DNA of 64,000 bases, from contig CAJUBD010000010.1 in assembly GCA_910584475.1 (NCBI GenBank), positions 62,001 to 126,000 on the forward strand, read 5' to 3'. This stretch comes from an uncultured Treponema sp. Lineage in GTDB: Bacteria > Spirochaetota > Spirochaetia > Treponematales > Treponemataceae. Below, piece after piece: positions 18,630 through 27,580 of the stretch. The translations under genes were made by a program, and so were the position numbers. Within the stretch, counting starts at the first letter, position 1; each line of letters starts with the position of its first letter. Under the pieces are notes generated by a model. That model saw only the letters and a list, made by a program, of their open reading frames with translations, was not told where the DNA came from and made no database searches.

Positions 18630-18918
18630 AATTGGCGTATATTATAACGAAAAAGAATATTTTTGAAAAGCGGAAAGTTCTGCGGAGTTTTTAAAATTGG
18701 GAGAAAAGTGGAAAAGCGGCATTGCAAAATACAAGATCCGTCGCTTTCATGTTTTGCAAATGACCGATTTCTTATTCATTCGTCACACTAACGAAACCGT
18801 GGAAATTTGCTAAGACAACGGCGTTTTTAGCCGAATTTTGATCTATTGCCATTGCATTTCAATGATGAAAACTAATCGCACGAATATTTGAATGATTAAA
18901 AATCTATTGCGTCATTTC
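18630..18918. other. Intergenic region without recognisable genes
   Basis: About 290 AT-rich bases separate the divergent lipoprotein and GH3 genes. A short hairpin AACGGCGTTTTTAGCCG lies near 18818. I see no RNA gene or conserved riboswitch pattern. Confidence 0.4.
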
Positions 18919-18960
18919 TTGGCAAAATTATTATTCCGTGATATAATTATTTCAAGGAGG
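18919..18960 (+). promoter_or_regulatory. Strong sigma-70 type promoter of the GH3 gene
   Basis: TTGGCA (18919-18924), a 17-base spacer and TATAAT (18942-18947). The expected transcript begins near AAGGAGG at 18954-18960, leaving a 60-base leader before the GH3 start at 19017. Confidence 0.8.
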
Positions 18961-18991
18961 TGTGATAAAAATACCGCGCAAAAGGATTTAT

Positions 18992-19033
18992 ATGATAATA
19001 GAGGTTCGCTTTAATTATGAAAAAAGTTTTTAA
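18992..19033 (+). CDS. Possible 13-residue leader peptide overlapping the GH3 start
   Basis: AAAGGATTTAT stands before an ATG that reads MIIEVRFNYEKSF and stops at 19033, overlapping the GH3 start codon (19017) in another frame. The GH3 ATG itself lacks a good Shine-Dalgarno nearby, so translation of the leader could couple to it. It may also be chance. Confidence 0.3.
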   Translation: MIIEVRFNYEKSF

Positions 19034-20717
19034 AATTTCGCTTCAATTTTTTTTGCTGTTTTCTTTCAATTTAAATTTTATGTTTCCTGCGAACTTGCCC
19101 GATGACATTACTTTTTGGAGCAATTACCCGAATGAAATTTTGGCCGACGCGCTCGTGGAAAAAATGAGCGACGAGGAATTGTACGCGCAAATTCTGATGT
19201 TTGGATGGGCGGGAGCAGAGCCTTCTACACTGCTCAATTCGTGGGTAGACGAGCGCGGCTTGGGAAGCGTAAAAGTTTTCGGCTGGAATACGGACAACAT
19301 TCGCCTTGTAGCTCGCTCCGTCAAGTCTCTTCAGCGAAAGGCTTTGGCGCGGCGTTTTAAAATTCCGCTTTTCGTGGCGACTGACCAAGAAGGCGGATGG
19401 ATTCGGCATGTCAAGGGAAGCACGAGCATCACGCCAGGAAATTTGGCAATCGGAGCAAGCGGCTTTCCTTACGACGCATATTATTCCGGCTATTACATAA
19501 ACCGTGAAATTGCCGCGTTGGGAATAAATATGAATTTCGCGCCCACGATTGACTTGTACACGGACAAACGCTCGACCATAATCGGAACGCGTTCGTTCGG
19601 CGAAGATCCGCGCAATGCCGGAATTCTCGGCGCGGCGTTCGCGCAAGGAAGCATGGACGCTGGCGTGATTCCGACGGCAAAACATTTTCCGGGACACGGC
19701 GACACGCAAAACGACTCGCATTTGTTTTTGCCGAACATCGACATTGATCAGAAAACTTTTGAAGAGCGCGAGCTTGTTCCTTTTGAATATTTGATAAAGG
19801 CGGGCGTTCCCGCGATTATGAGCGGACATTTGAGTTTTCCTCGAATTTGCCCTAATGGAGAACCTGCCACTTTGTCTGAATTTTTTTTGACGGAAATTCT
19901 GAGAAACCAACTTGGCTTTGAAGGTCTCATCATCACTGACGATATGATGATGAATGGCGCTACGCTTTATGCCGGAGCGGTTTCGGCGGCATTCAGAATG
20001 GCGGTGATTGCCGGAAATGATATCGTGATTTCTTCGACGACGGCACAATTGGACGAACCTCTTTGGAGCGCGAATTTGCGTTTGATGAAAACCGATGAAA
20101 AATTTCGAGGCAAAGTGAAAGAAGCCGCTCGGCGAGTGATTTACGAAAAGTTAAAATATTTCAAAGGAAAAAATCCCGCGCCGCTTTTTCCAGACGAAAA
20201 CAAAATCGATGAAAGAATTCCTGACAAGGACGGAGAAAAATTTTTCTTTGAGCAAGCCTGCCGCTCAATTACAGTTTACCAGCGGAAATCCAAAGGATTG
20301 AAAAAATCCGATTTCGGACGAGTCTTGCTTTGCGGAAGCGAAGGGCAATTTTTTTCTTCGGGCAAAGAACGATGGCCCAATTCCGGCGAATTCCGCTTTA
20401 GCTTTTCAATGGGGCCGAACGAAACTCAATGGTCGGCGGACAACATTCTGCAAACTGCGGCTCGTTATGACACGATCATTTTTTGTGTAGTGGACGCGAA
20501 CAGCGCGCGCGTGGCGCAAACTTTGAGACAGCTTTCACAACAAGGAAAGCGCGTGATAATTTTTTCGATAATGTCGCCGATTTTAGTAACGGACTTTGAT
20601 TGGGCGGACACAATTCTATTCGGCTACAGTTATTCGCCTTATAGTTTGGAGGCGTTGATTGGCGCGTGCGCAGGTGAATTTGAACCGCAAGGCATCGAAC
20701 CAATCAGCAACAATTGA
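19017..20717 (+). CDS. Exported GH3 glycosidase, NagZ-like beta-N-acetylhexosaminidase
   Basis: The 566-residue protein begins with a signal peptide (MKKVFKISLQFFLLFSFNLN...). The GH3 barrel shows VATDQEGGWIRHVKG (about residue 120), KHFPGHGDTQNDSH (about 220) and the nucleophile aspartate in IITDDMMMNG (about 306). The KHFPGHGxxxxDSH loop, with its Asp-His dyad acting as general acid/base, is diagnostic of N-acetylglucosaminidases as opposed to beta-glucosidases. After residue 375 comes a further 190-residue alpha/beta domain, making it longer than cytosolic NagZ (about 340). It probably trims peptidoglycan or chitin-derived sugars in the periplasm. A terminator follows. Confidence 0.88.
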   Translation: MKKVFKISLQFFLLFSFNLNFMFPANLPDDITFWSNYPNEILADALVEKMSDEELYAQILMFGWAGAEPSTLLNSWVDERGLGSVKVFGWNTDNIRLVARSVKSLQRKALARRFKIPLFVATDQEGGWIRHVKGSTSITPGNLAIGASGFPYDAYYSGYYINREIAALGINMNFAPTIDLYTDKRSTIIGTRSFGEDPRNAGILGAAFAQGSMDAGVIPTAKHFPGHGDTQNDSHLFLPNIDIDQKTFEERELVPFEYLIKAGVPAIMSGHLSFPRICPNGEPATLSEFFLTEILRNQLGFEGLIITDDMMMNGATLYAGAVSAAFRMAVIAGNDIVISSTTAQLDEPLWSANLRLMKTDEKFRGKVKEAARRVIYEKLKYFKGKNPAPLFPDENKIDERIPDKDGEKFFFEQACRSITVYQRKSKGLKKSDFGRVLLCGSEGQFFSSGKERWPNSGEFRFSFSMGPNETQWSADNILQTAARYDTIIFCVVDANSARVAQTLRQLSQQGKRVIIFSIMSPILVTDFDWADTILFGYSYSPYSLEALIGACAGEFEPQGIEPISNN

Positions 20718-20744
20718 AAAACCAAAATGTAAAAATTAGCATTT

Positions 20745-20777
20745 AAAATTGTCGCTAAGATAGCGCGACAATTTTTA
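20745..20777. terminator. Bidirectional terminator between convergent GH3 and adenosine deaminase genes
   Basis: AAAATTGTCGC (20745-20755) and GCGACAATTTT (20765-20775) form an 11-bp stem with A and T runs on both sides. It belongs to the covarying hairpin family found at many gaps in this window. Confidence 0.8.
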
Positions 20778-20805
20778 TTGAAATTTCCGCCAAAAATTTT
20801 TGCGA

Positions 20806-21822
20806 CTAATTTTCAAACGCCGCGTCCACTTTTTTCAGCCATTCATTTTTTTCGCTTTCTGAAAGGAACGAAGACTTGAAACTGTTCTTAATCAAAACCT
20901 TGATTTCATCGAGCGTAAAATTCAATTTCGTGTGCAACGCCCAAAATTCATCGAGCAATGTCGTCTTGAAAAATACAGGATCGTCCGTGCCCACCGTCAC
21001 GAGCAAGCCTTTGTCGAAAAACGCGCGAATCGGATGGTCTTCCATTTTTGCGACGATTTTTTTCGTGAACGTATTGCTTGTCGGACACACTTCAAGCGGA
21101 ATTTGTTTTTCAGCCAAAAACGCCATCAACTTTTCGTCTTGAATTGATGTGATCCCGTGTCCGATTCTTTCACTGTGCAAAATGTTTATCGCATCCCAAA
21201 CCGATTCTGGTCCGACATCCTCGCCGGCGTGCGCCACGGCGTGAAAGCCTTCCGCGTGCGCCTTTTCAAAAACCGGGCCGAAATCCTTGCACGGACCTTT
21301 TTGCTCCGCGCCGCCCAAGCCGATTCCGAAAATGCATTCGGCAGGAAATTTTTTCATCATCTCGTAATTCGCCATCGCGTTTTCAAGCCCGAATGTGCGC
21401 GAAACGTCCATCATCAATTTTATCGTGATGCCGCACTCGTCATGAATTTTTTTTATGTTGCGTGAAAAATTTTCCACCATCGCGCCGTAATCGAAACCTT
21501 TTTTTATGAACGCGCTTGGGGCGAAAAACGCCTCGCAGTAAACGATGCCGTTTCCTTTCAAATATCGCGCGAAATCGTCGAACACATAGTCAAAGTCGCT
21601 CACTTCGATGAACAAATCCTGCACTTTCAAAAAAGCCTGAATGAATCCGTTCAAGTCATCGTAAGTGAAAAGCGCGTTCTGCTCGTCTGAAGTCATTTCC
21701 GTACCGAAACGTTTTTTCCAAAGCGCGCGAATCGAAGTCATCGTAATCACCGCCTCGATGTGAATGTGCAATTCAGCTTTCGGAACTCGCTGCAAAAATT
21801 GATAGAAATTTTCCTTTTCCAA
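20806..21822 (-). CDS. add: Adenosine deaminase
   Basis: I place the start at the TTG at 21822, because GGAGG lies eight bases upstream and the homology (FLQRVPKAELHIHIEA) begins just after; an upstream frame to 21858 has no ribosome-binding site. The 338-residue TIM-barrel enzyme converts adenosine to inosine and ammonia in purine salvage. Zinc ligands and catalytic residues appear in ELHIHIE, VAHAGEDVG, SERIGHG, LEVCPTSN and VTVGTDDPVFF. The residue after HIHIE is alanine where most family members have glycine (HLHLEG or HLHLDG), so a related deaminase is possible. No operon partner is evident; pepF lies 84 bases upstream on the same strand. Confidence 0.88.
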   Translation of the reverse strand: MEKENFYQFLQRVPKAELHIHIEAVITMTSIRALWKKRFGTEMTSDEQNALFTYDDLNGFIQAFLKVQDLFIEVSDFDYVFDDFARYLKGNGIVYCEAFFAPSAFIKKGFDYGAMVENFSRNIKKIHDECGITIKLMMDVSRTFGLENAMANYEMMKKFPAECIFGIGLGGAEQKGPCKDFGPVFEKAHAEGFHAVAHAGEDVGPESVWDAINILHSERIGHGITSIQDEKLMAFLAEKQIPLEVCPTSNTFTKKIVAKMEDHPIRAFFDKGLLVTVGTDDPVFFKTTLLDEFWALHTKLNFTLDEIKVLIKNSFKSSFLSESEKNEWLKKVDAAFEN

Positions 21823-21905
21823 AATTTTTCCTCCAGAAAAAAAACAACATATCTTCAAATTTCATTATCGGCAAATTACGCGAAAGATTTGAGCGATGTC
21901 GCGAT

Positions 21906-23711
21906 CTAACAAAGCTGTTTTTCCAATTCGTCTACGATTTGCGAGAATTTGTCGAGCGCAGCCTGAACTGGCTCGACGCTTTCCATGTCAACGCCCGCCA
22001 CTTTGAGCGACTCAATCGGATAACGCGAGCCTCCAGATTTCAAGAACGCAAAATAATCATCGCGCTCTTTTTTCCCGCCGGAGCAAACTCGTTCCGCCAA
22101 AGCCAACGCCGCGCTGATTCCCGTGGCATATTTGTAAACATAGAACGCCGAATAAAAATGCGGAATGCGCAAACCTTCCATATCGCTCGTACTTTCAAAA
22201 TGCATTTTTGGACCGAAATATTGTTCGAGCAATTCGCGGTAAGTTTTTCGCAAAATCGGCGCGGAAAGCGGAGTGCCATTTTCCACAAGTTCATGGCATT
22301 TCAATTCATATTCCGCGAACATCGTCTGTCGGTGAAGCGTCGCCAAAATGTCCGAAGCGCGCATCGCCAAAAGATAATTTTTCATCGCGGAATCTTTCGC
22401 GTTTTTCAGCAAGTGTCGGAAAACCAATTCTTCGTTGAATGTGGAAGCAACCTCCGCCTCGAAAATTGTGTAGTTGTATTGCATAAACGGATTCGACTTC
22501 GCGCTGTAATAAGAATGCATCGAATGTCCGCCTTCGTGCGCAATCGTAAAAACATCGCGTATAATCGAATCTTTGTAATTGAGCAAAATATATGGGTAGC
22601 CCGTGTACGCGCCCGAAGAAAACGCGCCGCTTCGTTTGCCGCGATTTTCGTAGCGATCCACCCAGCCGCCTTTTAGTCCCGCGCAAAGTATGTCCGTGTA
22701 TTCGCTTCCAAGAGGAGCGAGCGCGTCGCGACAAATTTCCACCGCCTCGTCGTAAGAAGTTTTAGTCTGAACGTCTTTTACAAGCGGAACGTAAACATCG
22801 TAATGCCGAAGTTCTTCCACTCCCAAAACGCGCTTTCTAATAGAATAATATTTGTGAAGCGCAGGAAAATTCTTGTGAACAGTTTCAATTAAATTTCGAT
22901 ACACAGATTCCGGAACTTTGTTTCCGAACAAAGCCGCGTCCAAACTTGACTTGTAGCCACGGGCGCGCGATTCGAAAATGTCTTGATTCACGCTGCCCGC
23001 ATACAAATTCGCAAGCGTGTTTTGATGCTGCTCGAAAATGCCGTAGAATTGTTTGTAAGTTTTTTCGCGGACAGAGCGGTCGGGATTTTCCAAAAATTGA
23101 GTCCATGTCGTCTGCGTGAGCGGCATTTTTTTTCCGTTCACTTCAACGCTTCCAAACAAATTGTTCAAATCAACATTTTCCATCACATTGAAAGTTTTGT
23201 ACGCCGTCAAAGCAGATTCGCCTTGAAGCGCTAGAATGCGTTCTTCTTTTTCGCTCAAAATGTGTTCGCGCGAACGAATCAATTTTTGAATGAAAATTTT
23301 ATAGTCGCGAAAATCGTCACGTTCAAGCCAAACAGAAATTTTCTCTTGAGGAATCGCGGTCAATTCAGAATCAAAAAAGCTCAGTCGCGCCGAAGCCTTC
23401 GTGCTCGCCATATTCGCGCGGCCTTCCATATCCGTGGCGCGCTCGTCGCCCTCATCCGCATTATGCATAAGACTCGCGTAGTTGTCAACAAGCTCAACAT
23501 TTTTCCAAAGCGCTTCGTAAGCCTTTAGCGCGGCAAGCAAAGTTTCCGCGCGCTCATCGAGTCTGCCCTGAAATTGCGCTACAGTTTCCGCATCGTGTTC
23601 GATTTGCAAAAGCGCGTTTTCCCAATCGGCATCGCTTTTAAATAACGTGGTCAAATCCCATTTGTCACTTTCCGGAATTTCACTTCGCAAAGGAATTTTT
23701 TCATCTGCCAT
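21906..23711 (-). CDS. pepF: Oligoendopeptidase F (M3B zinc metallopeptidase)
   Basis: The 601-residue protein matches the PepF family in length and order. The N-terminal oligopeptidase F domain (about residues 110-180) is followed by the M3 catalytic domain with HEGGHSMHSYYS (HExxH motif, about residue 390) and the third zinc ligand in YTIFEAEVASTFNEEL. Substrate-loop residues appear in FHFYSAFYVYKYATG-like LRIPHFYSAFYVYKYAT near residue 530. It cleaves cytoplasmic peptides of roughly 7-17 residues. There is no signal peptide. The start lacks a strong Shine-Dalgarno. The gene is upstream of adenosine deaminase and may be expressed with it. Confidence 0.95.
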   Translation of the reverse strand: MADEKIPLRSEIPESDKWDLTTLFKSDADWENALLQIEHDAETVAQFQGRLDERAETLLAALKAYEALWKNVELVDNYASLMHNADEGDERATDMEGRANMASTKASARLSFFDSELTAIPQEKISVWLERDDFRDYKIFIQKLIRSREHILSEKEERILALQGESALTAYKTFNVMENVDLNNLFGSVEVNGKKMPLTQTTWTQFLENPDRSVREKTYKQFYGIFEQHQNTLANLYAGSVNQDIFESRARGYKSSLDAALFGNKVPESVYRNLIETVHKNFPALHKYYSIRKRVLGVEELRHYDVYVPLVKDVQTKTSYDEAVEICRDALAPLGSEYTDILCAGLKGGWVDRYENRGKRSGAFSSGAYTGYPYILLNYKDSIIRDVFTIAHEGGHSMHSYYSAKSNPFMQYNYTIFEAEVASTFNEELVFRHLLKNAKDSAMKNYLLAMRASDILATLHRQTMFAEYELKCHELVENGTPLSAPILRKTYRELLEQYFGPKMHFESTSDMEGLRIPHFYSAFYVYKYATGISAALALAERVCSGGKKERDDYFAFLKSGGSRYPIESLKVAGVDMESVEPVQAALDKFSQIVDELEKQLC

Positions 23712-24284
23712 ATTTTATCAGCATAACACATAGTGCAGAAAAGTTCAAGTCAAACATGATGTATGAGAAATTTCGCGATTGCCGGATTTGCATTTCTACG
23801 ATTCTAGTTTTAATGATATTGAATTAATTATAGCAACATCGCAATCCCAAACAGGCTGTATTTGGCAGGATCTAGAATTGGAAAATCACCGCAAACATCC
23901 TATCTGACTTATCGTATAAAAGAACTCACCGCCAATTCCTTGTCAACACATTTCTTGACGGAACTGAACCTGCACCACTTCAACCGCCCGTGCGGACAAG
24001 GCGGTTGTTCCGATTAGCGACAAGAGTGCGCATACGGAATTTACTGTGATAAGGAAAATTAAATAAGGCTGATGCTAGATTATTTATGTTTTCCAGTTTG
24101 GACATATTATGAAAGCGGCAGTATTATTGATAACGCCATATCTGATGAAATCTCCATGAATAAAAATGCTTTCTCTGTTGGAAGGATTGCAGGTCGATTT
24201 TGAAAAGTCGCATACAAACAATCCGCAAGAATTCAAATACGGCGGTTTTTCCTTTGATTCTGAAAAACATAAATTCTAAGAAAT
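23712..24284 (+). other. 573-base gap with two overlapping gene remnants
   Basis: Near the 3' side two short frames follow each other: 24072-24203 reads MLDYLCFPVWTYYESGS and continues IIDNAISDEISMNKNAFSVG, and 24166-24279 reads MLSLLEGLQVDFEKSHTNN and continues PQEFKYGGFSFDSEKHKF. The second looks like the natural C-terminus of a protein whose first part is in the other frame, so a small gene broken by a frameshift is likely. I do not recognise the family. Nothing is supported in 23712-24060. Confidence 0.35.
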
Positions 24285-24872
24285 TTATTTCATGTCATCG
24301 CCAAGAGACGTAGCAGTATCATTCGCAAAAATTCGGCGGAAACAAAATCGCACGAACGGCTGGATGAAATACATTTGCGTGAAAAATGCGAACGGAAAAT
24401 TGAAGATGACGAGTTTCGCCCAATGCGCGAGAAAAGTAAAAATCGTCAGTTTTTCCCACGCATAAGGAAAATACAAGAACGCCGCCAAAAAACTCATCGC
24501 CGGACACATAATGCCGACCGTCGCATTTATGACGACCGATTCGAAAATCACGGGATGAGTTTTCTGCGGATCGAATTTGCGGCACGCCAACTTAAACGAA
24601 AGCGGACTTCCCACAGTGCATTCAAGTAGATATGCGAGCGCGAATTCAATTCCGACAATCGCCCAAATCGGAAGCGATCGCCCGAAAACTGGAACGCCGC
24701 CAAGTGAGTTTATCGCTTCGATGACGCTGTTTGTTTGTACGCCAATTGCGCCCGCGCTTGCAATAAACGCCGCGCCGTTTAAAATGTAAAGGCTGTAAAA
24801 AACGAAAGCATGGACGGTTATCAAAACCGTGATGAATGCGAAAACCATTCGCTGAAATTGATTTTTAGGCAT
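24285..24872 (-). CDS. Four-helix integral membrane protein, DUF2798-like
   Basis: The 195-residue protein begins MPKNQFQRMVFAFITVLITV, the typical opening of DUF2798-type proteins, and has four or five hydrophobic helices arranged as two pairs (residues 9-35, 67-90, 108-135, 142-170). The paired layout suggests a duplicated two-helix unit. It has no catalytic motif. It stands alone on the minus strand. Its role is unknown; the family name is given from the N-terminal pattern only. Confidence 0.6.
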   Translation of the reverse strand: MPKNQFQRMVFAFITVLITVHAFVFYSLYILNGAAFIASAGAIGVQTNSVIEAINSLGGVPVFGRSLPIWAIVGIEFALAYLLECTVGSPLSFKLACRKFDPQKTHPVIFESVVINATVGIMCPAMSFLAAFLYFPYAWEKLTIFTFLAHWAKLVIFNFPFAFFTQMYFIQPFVRFCFRRIFANDTATSLGDDMK

Positions 24873-25063
24873 TTTTTTCCTCGCTTGAAATTTTTCAAAA
24901 TTAAAATTCTGTAATCAGATTTACAGCGCGCGAGGATTTTCGGCGCAAACATGTGTCGCTTTTAATGTTAAATAGTATGTTTTAAATTTACGAGTTTTCG
25001 CAGAAAACTCGTAATTAAAGTTGGCACAATATTCTTACGTCAACTTTAAACATCTTTTTATTC

Positions 25064-25170
25064 TCAATGCTTTTGGAAATTTCAATTTCTGAAAACATTG
25101 AAAACACGATTTTGCAACAAAGTGAAAAATCGTTAACAAGCCAAAGGCTTACGACTGAATAAACGAGTTT
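25064..25170. repeat. Dispersed intergenic repeat, long copy 2
   Basis: CAATGCTTTTGGAAATT and AATTTCTGAAAACATTG form the degenerate version of the inverted repeat seen at 16021, followed by CACGATTTTGCAACAAAGTG, GTTAACAAGCCAAAGGCTT and ACTGAATAAACGAGTTT in the same order. It leads into the hairpin at 25206. Confidence 0.75.
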
Positions 25171-25205
25171 TTGGTAAGGTGCTCCGCACCGACAAAACTC
25201 GAAGT

Positions 25206-25238
25206 AAAAATTGCCGCTGAAATGTCGCGGCAATTTTT
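25206..25238 (-). terminator. Terminator hairpin downstream of groEL
   Basis: AAAAATTGCCGC and GCGGCAATTTTT arms enclose TGAAATGTC. It lies 18 bases after the groEL stop and carries T-runs on either strand. Confidence 0.8.
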
Positions 25239-25255
25239 ACCATCCGCAATTTTTT

Positions 25256-26878
25256 TTAATATCCCATTTCAGGATTCGGCATCGGCGCGGCGGGCTTCGG
25301 CTCGGGAATATCCGTTATGGCGCATTCCGTTGTGAGCATCGTTCCGGCGATTGACGCGGCATTCTGCAAAGCGCAACAAGTAACTTTTGCAGGGTCGATG
25401 ATTCCCGCTTCGAGCATATTCACCCATTCGCCAGTGTAGGCGTTGTAGCCAATGCCCTTCTTTTCGTTTTTGGCGCGGTCGGCCACCACCGCTCCGTCCA
25501 CTCCAGCATTGTCCGCGATTTGGCGAATCGGCTCTTCAAGCGCGCGTTTGACGATTTTATAGCCAACTTTTTCATCCTCGGTCAAATTTGAAGGAATGTT
25601 CTCCAAAACTCTTGAAGCGTCAACGAGCGCGAGTCCGCCGCCAGAAACTATGCCTTCTTCAAGCGCGGCTCGTGTCGCGGCAATCGTGTCTTCCACGCGG
25701 AATTTCTTTTCCTTCATTTCAGTTTCAGTGGTCGCACCGACATTGATTACGGCAACTCCGCCAGCAAGTTTGGCGAGACGTTTTTGCAACTGCTCCTTGT
25801 CATAAGAAGATGTCGTTTTTTCGATTTGGCTCTTGATTTCGCTGACGCGTTCGCTGATGGCCTTTTTCGTGCCCGCTCCGCCGACAATCGTCGTATTGTC
25901 TTTGTCAATTTTAATCGACTTCGCCTTTCCGAGCATTGAAACATCGGCATTTTCAAGTTTGATTCCGACTTCTTCTGAAATCACCTGTCCGCCCGTGAGA
26001 ATCGCGATGTCCTGCAACATATCCTTTCGGCGATCGCCAAATCCCGGAGCCTTCACCGCGCACACTTTGATTGTTCCGCGAATAGAGTTAAGGACGAGCG
26101 TAGTCAAAGCCTCGCCGTCAACATCTTCGGCAATGATTACGAGCGAGCGGCCTTCGTTCACGACTTTTTCCAAAATCGGCATCAAGTCCTTCATCGTGGA
26201 AATTTTCTTGTCGTGGATGAGAATGTACGGCTCTTCAAAATTGGATTCCATGCGCTCGCGATCATTCACAAAGTAAGAAGAAACATATCCGCGATCGAAC
26301 TGCATTCCTTCCACAGTGTCAACGGTCGTTTCCATATTCTTGGATTCTTCCACGGTAATTACGCCGTCTTTGCCGACTTTTTCAATCGCATCGGCGAGCA
26401 TCTTTCCAATCTCCGCGTCATTGTTGGCGGAAATCGTGGCGATGTGGGTGATGTCATCCGCGCCTTTTACCGGCTTGGAGTTCTTTTTGATTTCCTCAAT
26501 TGTGGCCTTGACGGCTTTGTCCATTCCGCGTTTGAGTTCAATCGGAGTCATTCCTGCCGCGACAGATTTCAATCCCTCGCGGACAAGCGCATACGCCAAA
26601 ACAGTAGCGGTCGTCGTGCCATCGCCGGCATCGTCATTCGTCTTGGAAGCCACTTCGCGAACGAATTGTGCGCCCATATTTTCATAAGGATCGGCAAGCT
26701 CAATTTCCTTCGCGACGGAAACTCCGTCCTTTGTAATTGTGGGCGAGCCGTATTTTTTGTCGAGCATGACCATGCGTCCGCAAGGTCCAAGCGTAACTTT
26801 TACCGCCTCGGCAATTTGCTCCGCGCCAGAAAGCAACTTCCTGCGCGCATCTTCACTGAACAATAATTGTTTTGCCAT
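25256..26878 (-). CDS. groEL: 60-kDa chaperonin GroEL
   Basis: The 540-residue sequence matches GroEL throughout: KEIELADPYENMGAQFV, the ATP-binding DGTTTATVLAYALVREG, AVKAPGFGDRRKDMLQDIA and EEGIVSGGGLALV. It folds newly made proteins in a 14-mer. The family usually ends in GGM repeats; here the tail reads EPKPAAPMPNPEMGY, proline-rich with no GGM. AGGAG precedes the ATG. No groES gene is adjacent, and no CIRCE operator (TTAGCACTC-N9-GAGTGCTAA) precedes it; instead there is a long palindrome just upstream of the ribosome-binding site. groES must lie elsewhere. Confidence 0.97.
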   Translation of the reverse strand: MAKQLLFSEDARRKLLSGAEQIAEAVKVTLGPCGRMVMLDKKYGSPTITKDGVSVAKEIELADPYENMGAQFVREVASKTNDDAGDGTTTATVLAYALVREGLKSVAAGMTPIELKRGMDKAVKATIEEIKKNSKPVKGADDITHIATISANNDAEIGKMLADAIEKVGKDGVITVEESKNMETTVDTVEGMQFDRGYVSSYFVNDRERMESNFEEPYILIHDKKISTMKDLMPILEKVVNEGRSLVIIAEDVDGEALTTLVLNSIRGTIKVCAVKAPGFGDRRKDMLQDIAILTGGQVISEEVGIKLENADVSMLGKAKSIKIDKDNTTIVGGAGTKKAISERVSEIKSQIEKTTSSYDKEQLQKRLAKLAGGVAVINVGATTETEMKEKKFRVEDTIAATRAALEEGIVSGGGLALVDASRVLENIPSNLTEDEKVGYKIVKRALEEPIRQIADNAGVDGAVVADRAKNEKKGIGYNAYTGEWVNMLEAGIIDPAKVTCCALQNAASIAGTMLTTECAITDIPEPKPAAPMPNPEMGY

Positions 26879-26891
26879 TTTTTTCTCCTAT

Positions 26892-26934
26892 AAAAATAAA
26901 TTCTCGAAATTTCGATTTTCGAGAATTTATTTTT
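26892..26934 (-). promoter_or_regulatory. Palindrome in the groEL 5' leader
   Basis: Two perfect 18-base arms (26892-26909 and 26917-26934, core AAATTCTCGAAA) flank seven bases and end just upstream of the AGGAG before groEL. In RNA it would be a stable hairpin next to the ribosome-binding site; in DNA it could be an operator. It does not resemble CIRCE. Confidence 0.65.
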
Positions 26935-26990
26935 ACCGTGCGCGAAAGCGCACAAGTATTATGATTTAAGTTTGCGACGCAAACTTTTGG

Positions 26991-27025
26991 TGAAAGTTGC
27001 CGCATAGATGGCGCGGCAACTTTCA
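26991..27025. repeat. Covarying intergenic hairpin element
   Basis: TGAAAGTTGCCGC and GCGGCAACTTTCA (13-bp arms) enclose ATAGATGGC. It is a member of the same family as 20745, 25206, 27408 and 41686, with compensated stem changes. Confidence 0.7.
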
Positions 27026-27580
27026 TACTTTCTCCTAAATTTAAGTTGATGCCGACACAAACTTTGCATTCGTCATCAAGACTTTGATTTATTTTTTAAG
27101 AAAATTACTTTTCTATAAATATAAAGATAATAAAAAAACGCGAATTCGGCAAGAGCTTATTTTAAAAAAAATTAAAAAAACTCGCGCATGGAAAAATTTC
27201 TTATTTTTGAAAAAAACTGGTACTAAACATGCTTGCTTTTCCAAGCAAAAGTCCTGGCACAAAAATGTCTTTTTCCACTTCGTCCCAATGGATTCCAATA
27301 CCGTCGCCACTCAAAACATAATTATTTAACTGCGCTTCGCTACAAAATCGCGTTTTCAGCAATTTTCGAATCTTAATACTCGCTAATTGCTGAAAATTAA
27401 GGAATGTTTAAAATCCGCGCTGAAATGGCGCGCGGATTTTAATCTCGAGTTTTGTTCCAAAACTCCCCTATTGACTGCAACTTCTTATTTCATTGCGAAG
27501 TTGCATTTTCAAATAGCGAAAAAGTTGAAACTTATTCGCTATTTAAAAACTTATGGAATGTTTCATTTGGCTTTAATTTG
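27026..27580. other. AT-rich gap with a further hairpin element
   Basis: 27408-27442 carries TTAAAATCCGCGC and GCGCGGATTTTAA around TGAAATG, another hairpin-family member, followed by CTCGAGTTTTGTTCCAAAACTC and GCAACTTCTTATTTCATTGCGAAGTTGC repeat modules. An 81-codon lysine-rich plus-strand frame at 27084-27329 has no ribosome-binding site or protein-like composition and I do not call it. Confidence 0.5.

Noticed and set aside
19071..20048. 325-codon open frame antisense to the GH3 gene
   Set aside because: Same composition artefact; the sense strand encodes a complete GH3 enzyme with catalytic motifs.
27084..27329. 81-codon lysine-rich frame
   Set aside because: No ribosome-binding site, low-complexity AT-driven composition, and surrounded by repeat DNA.
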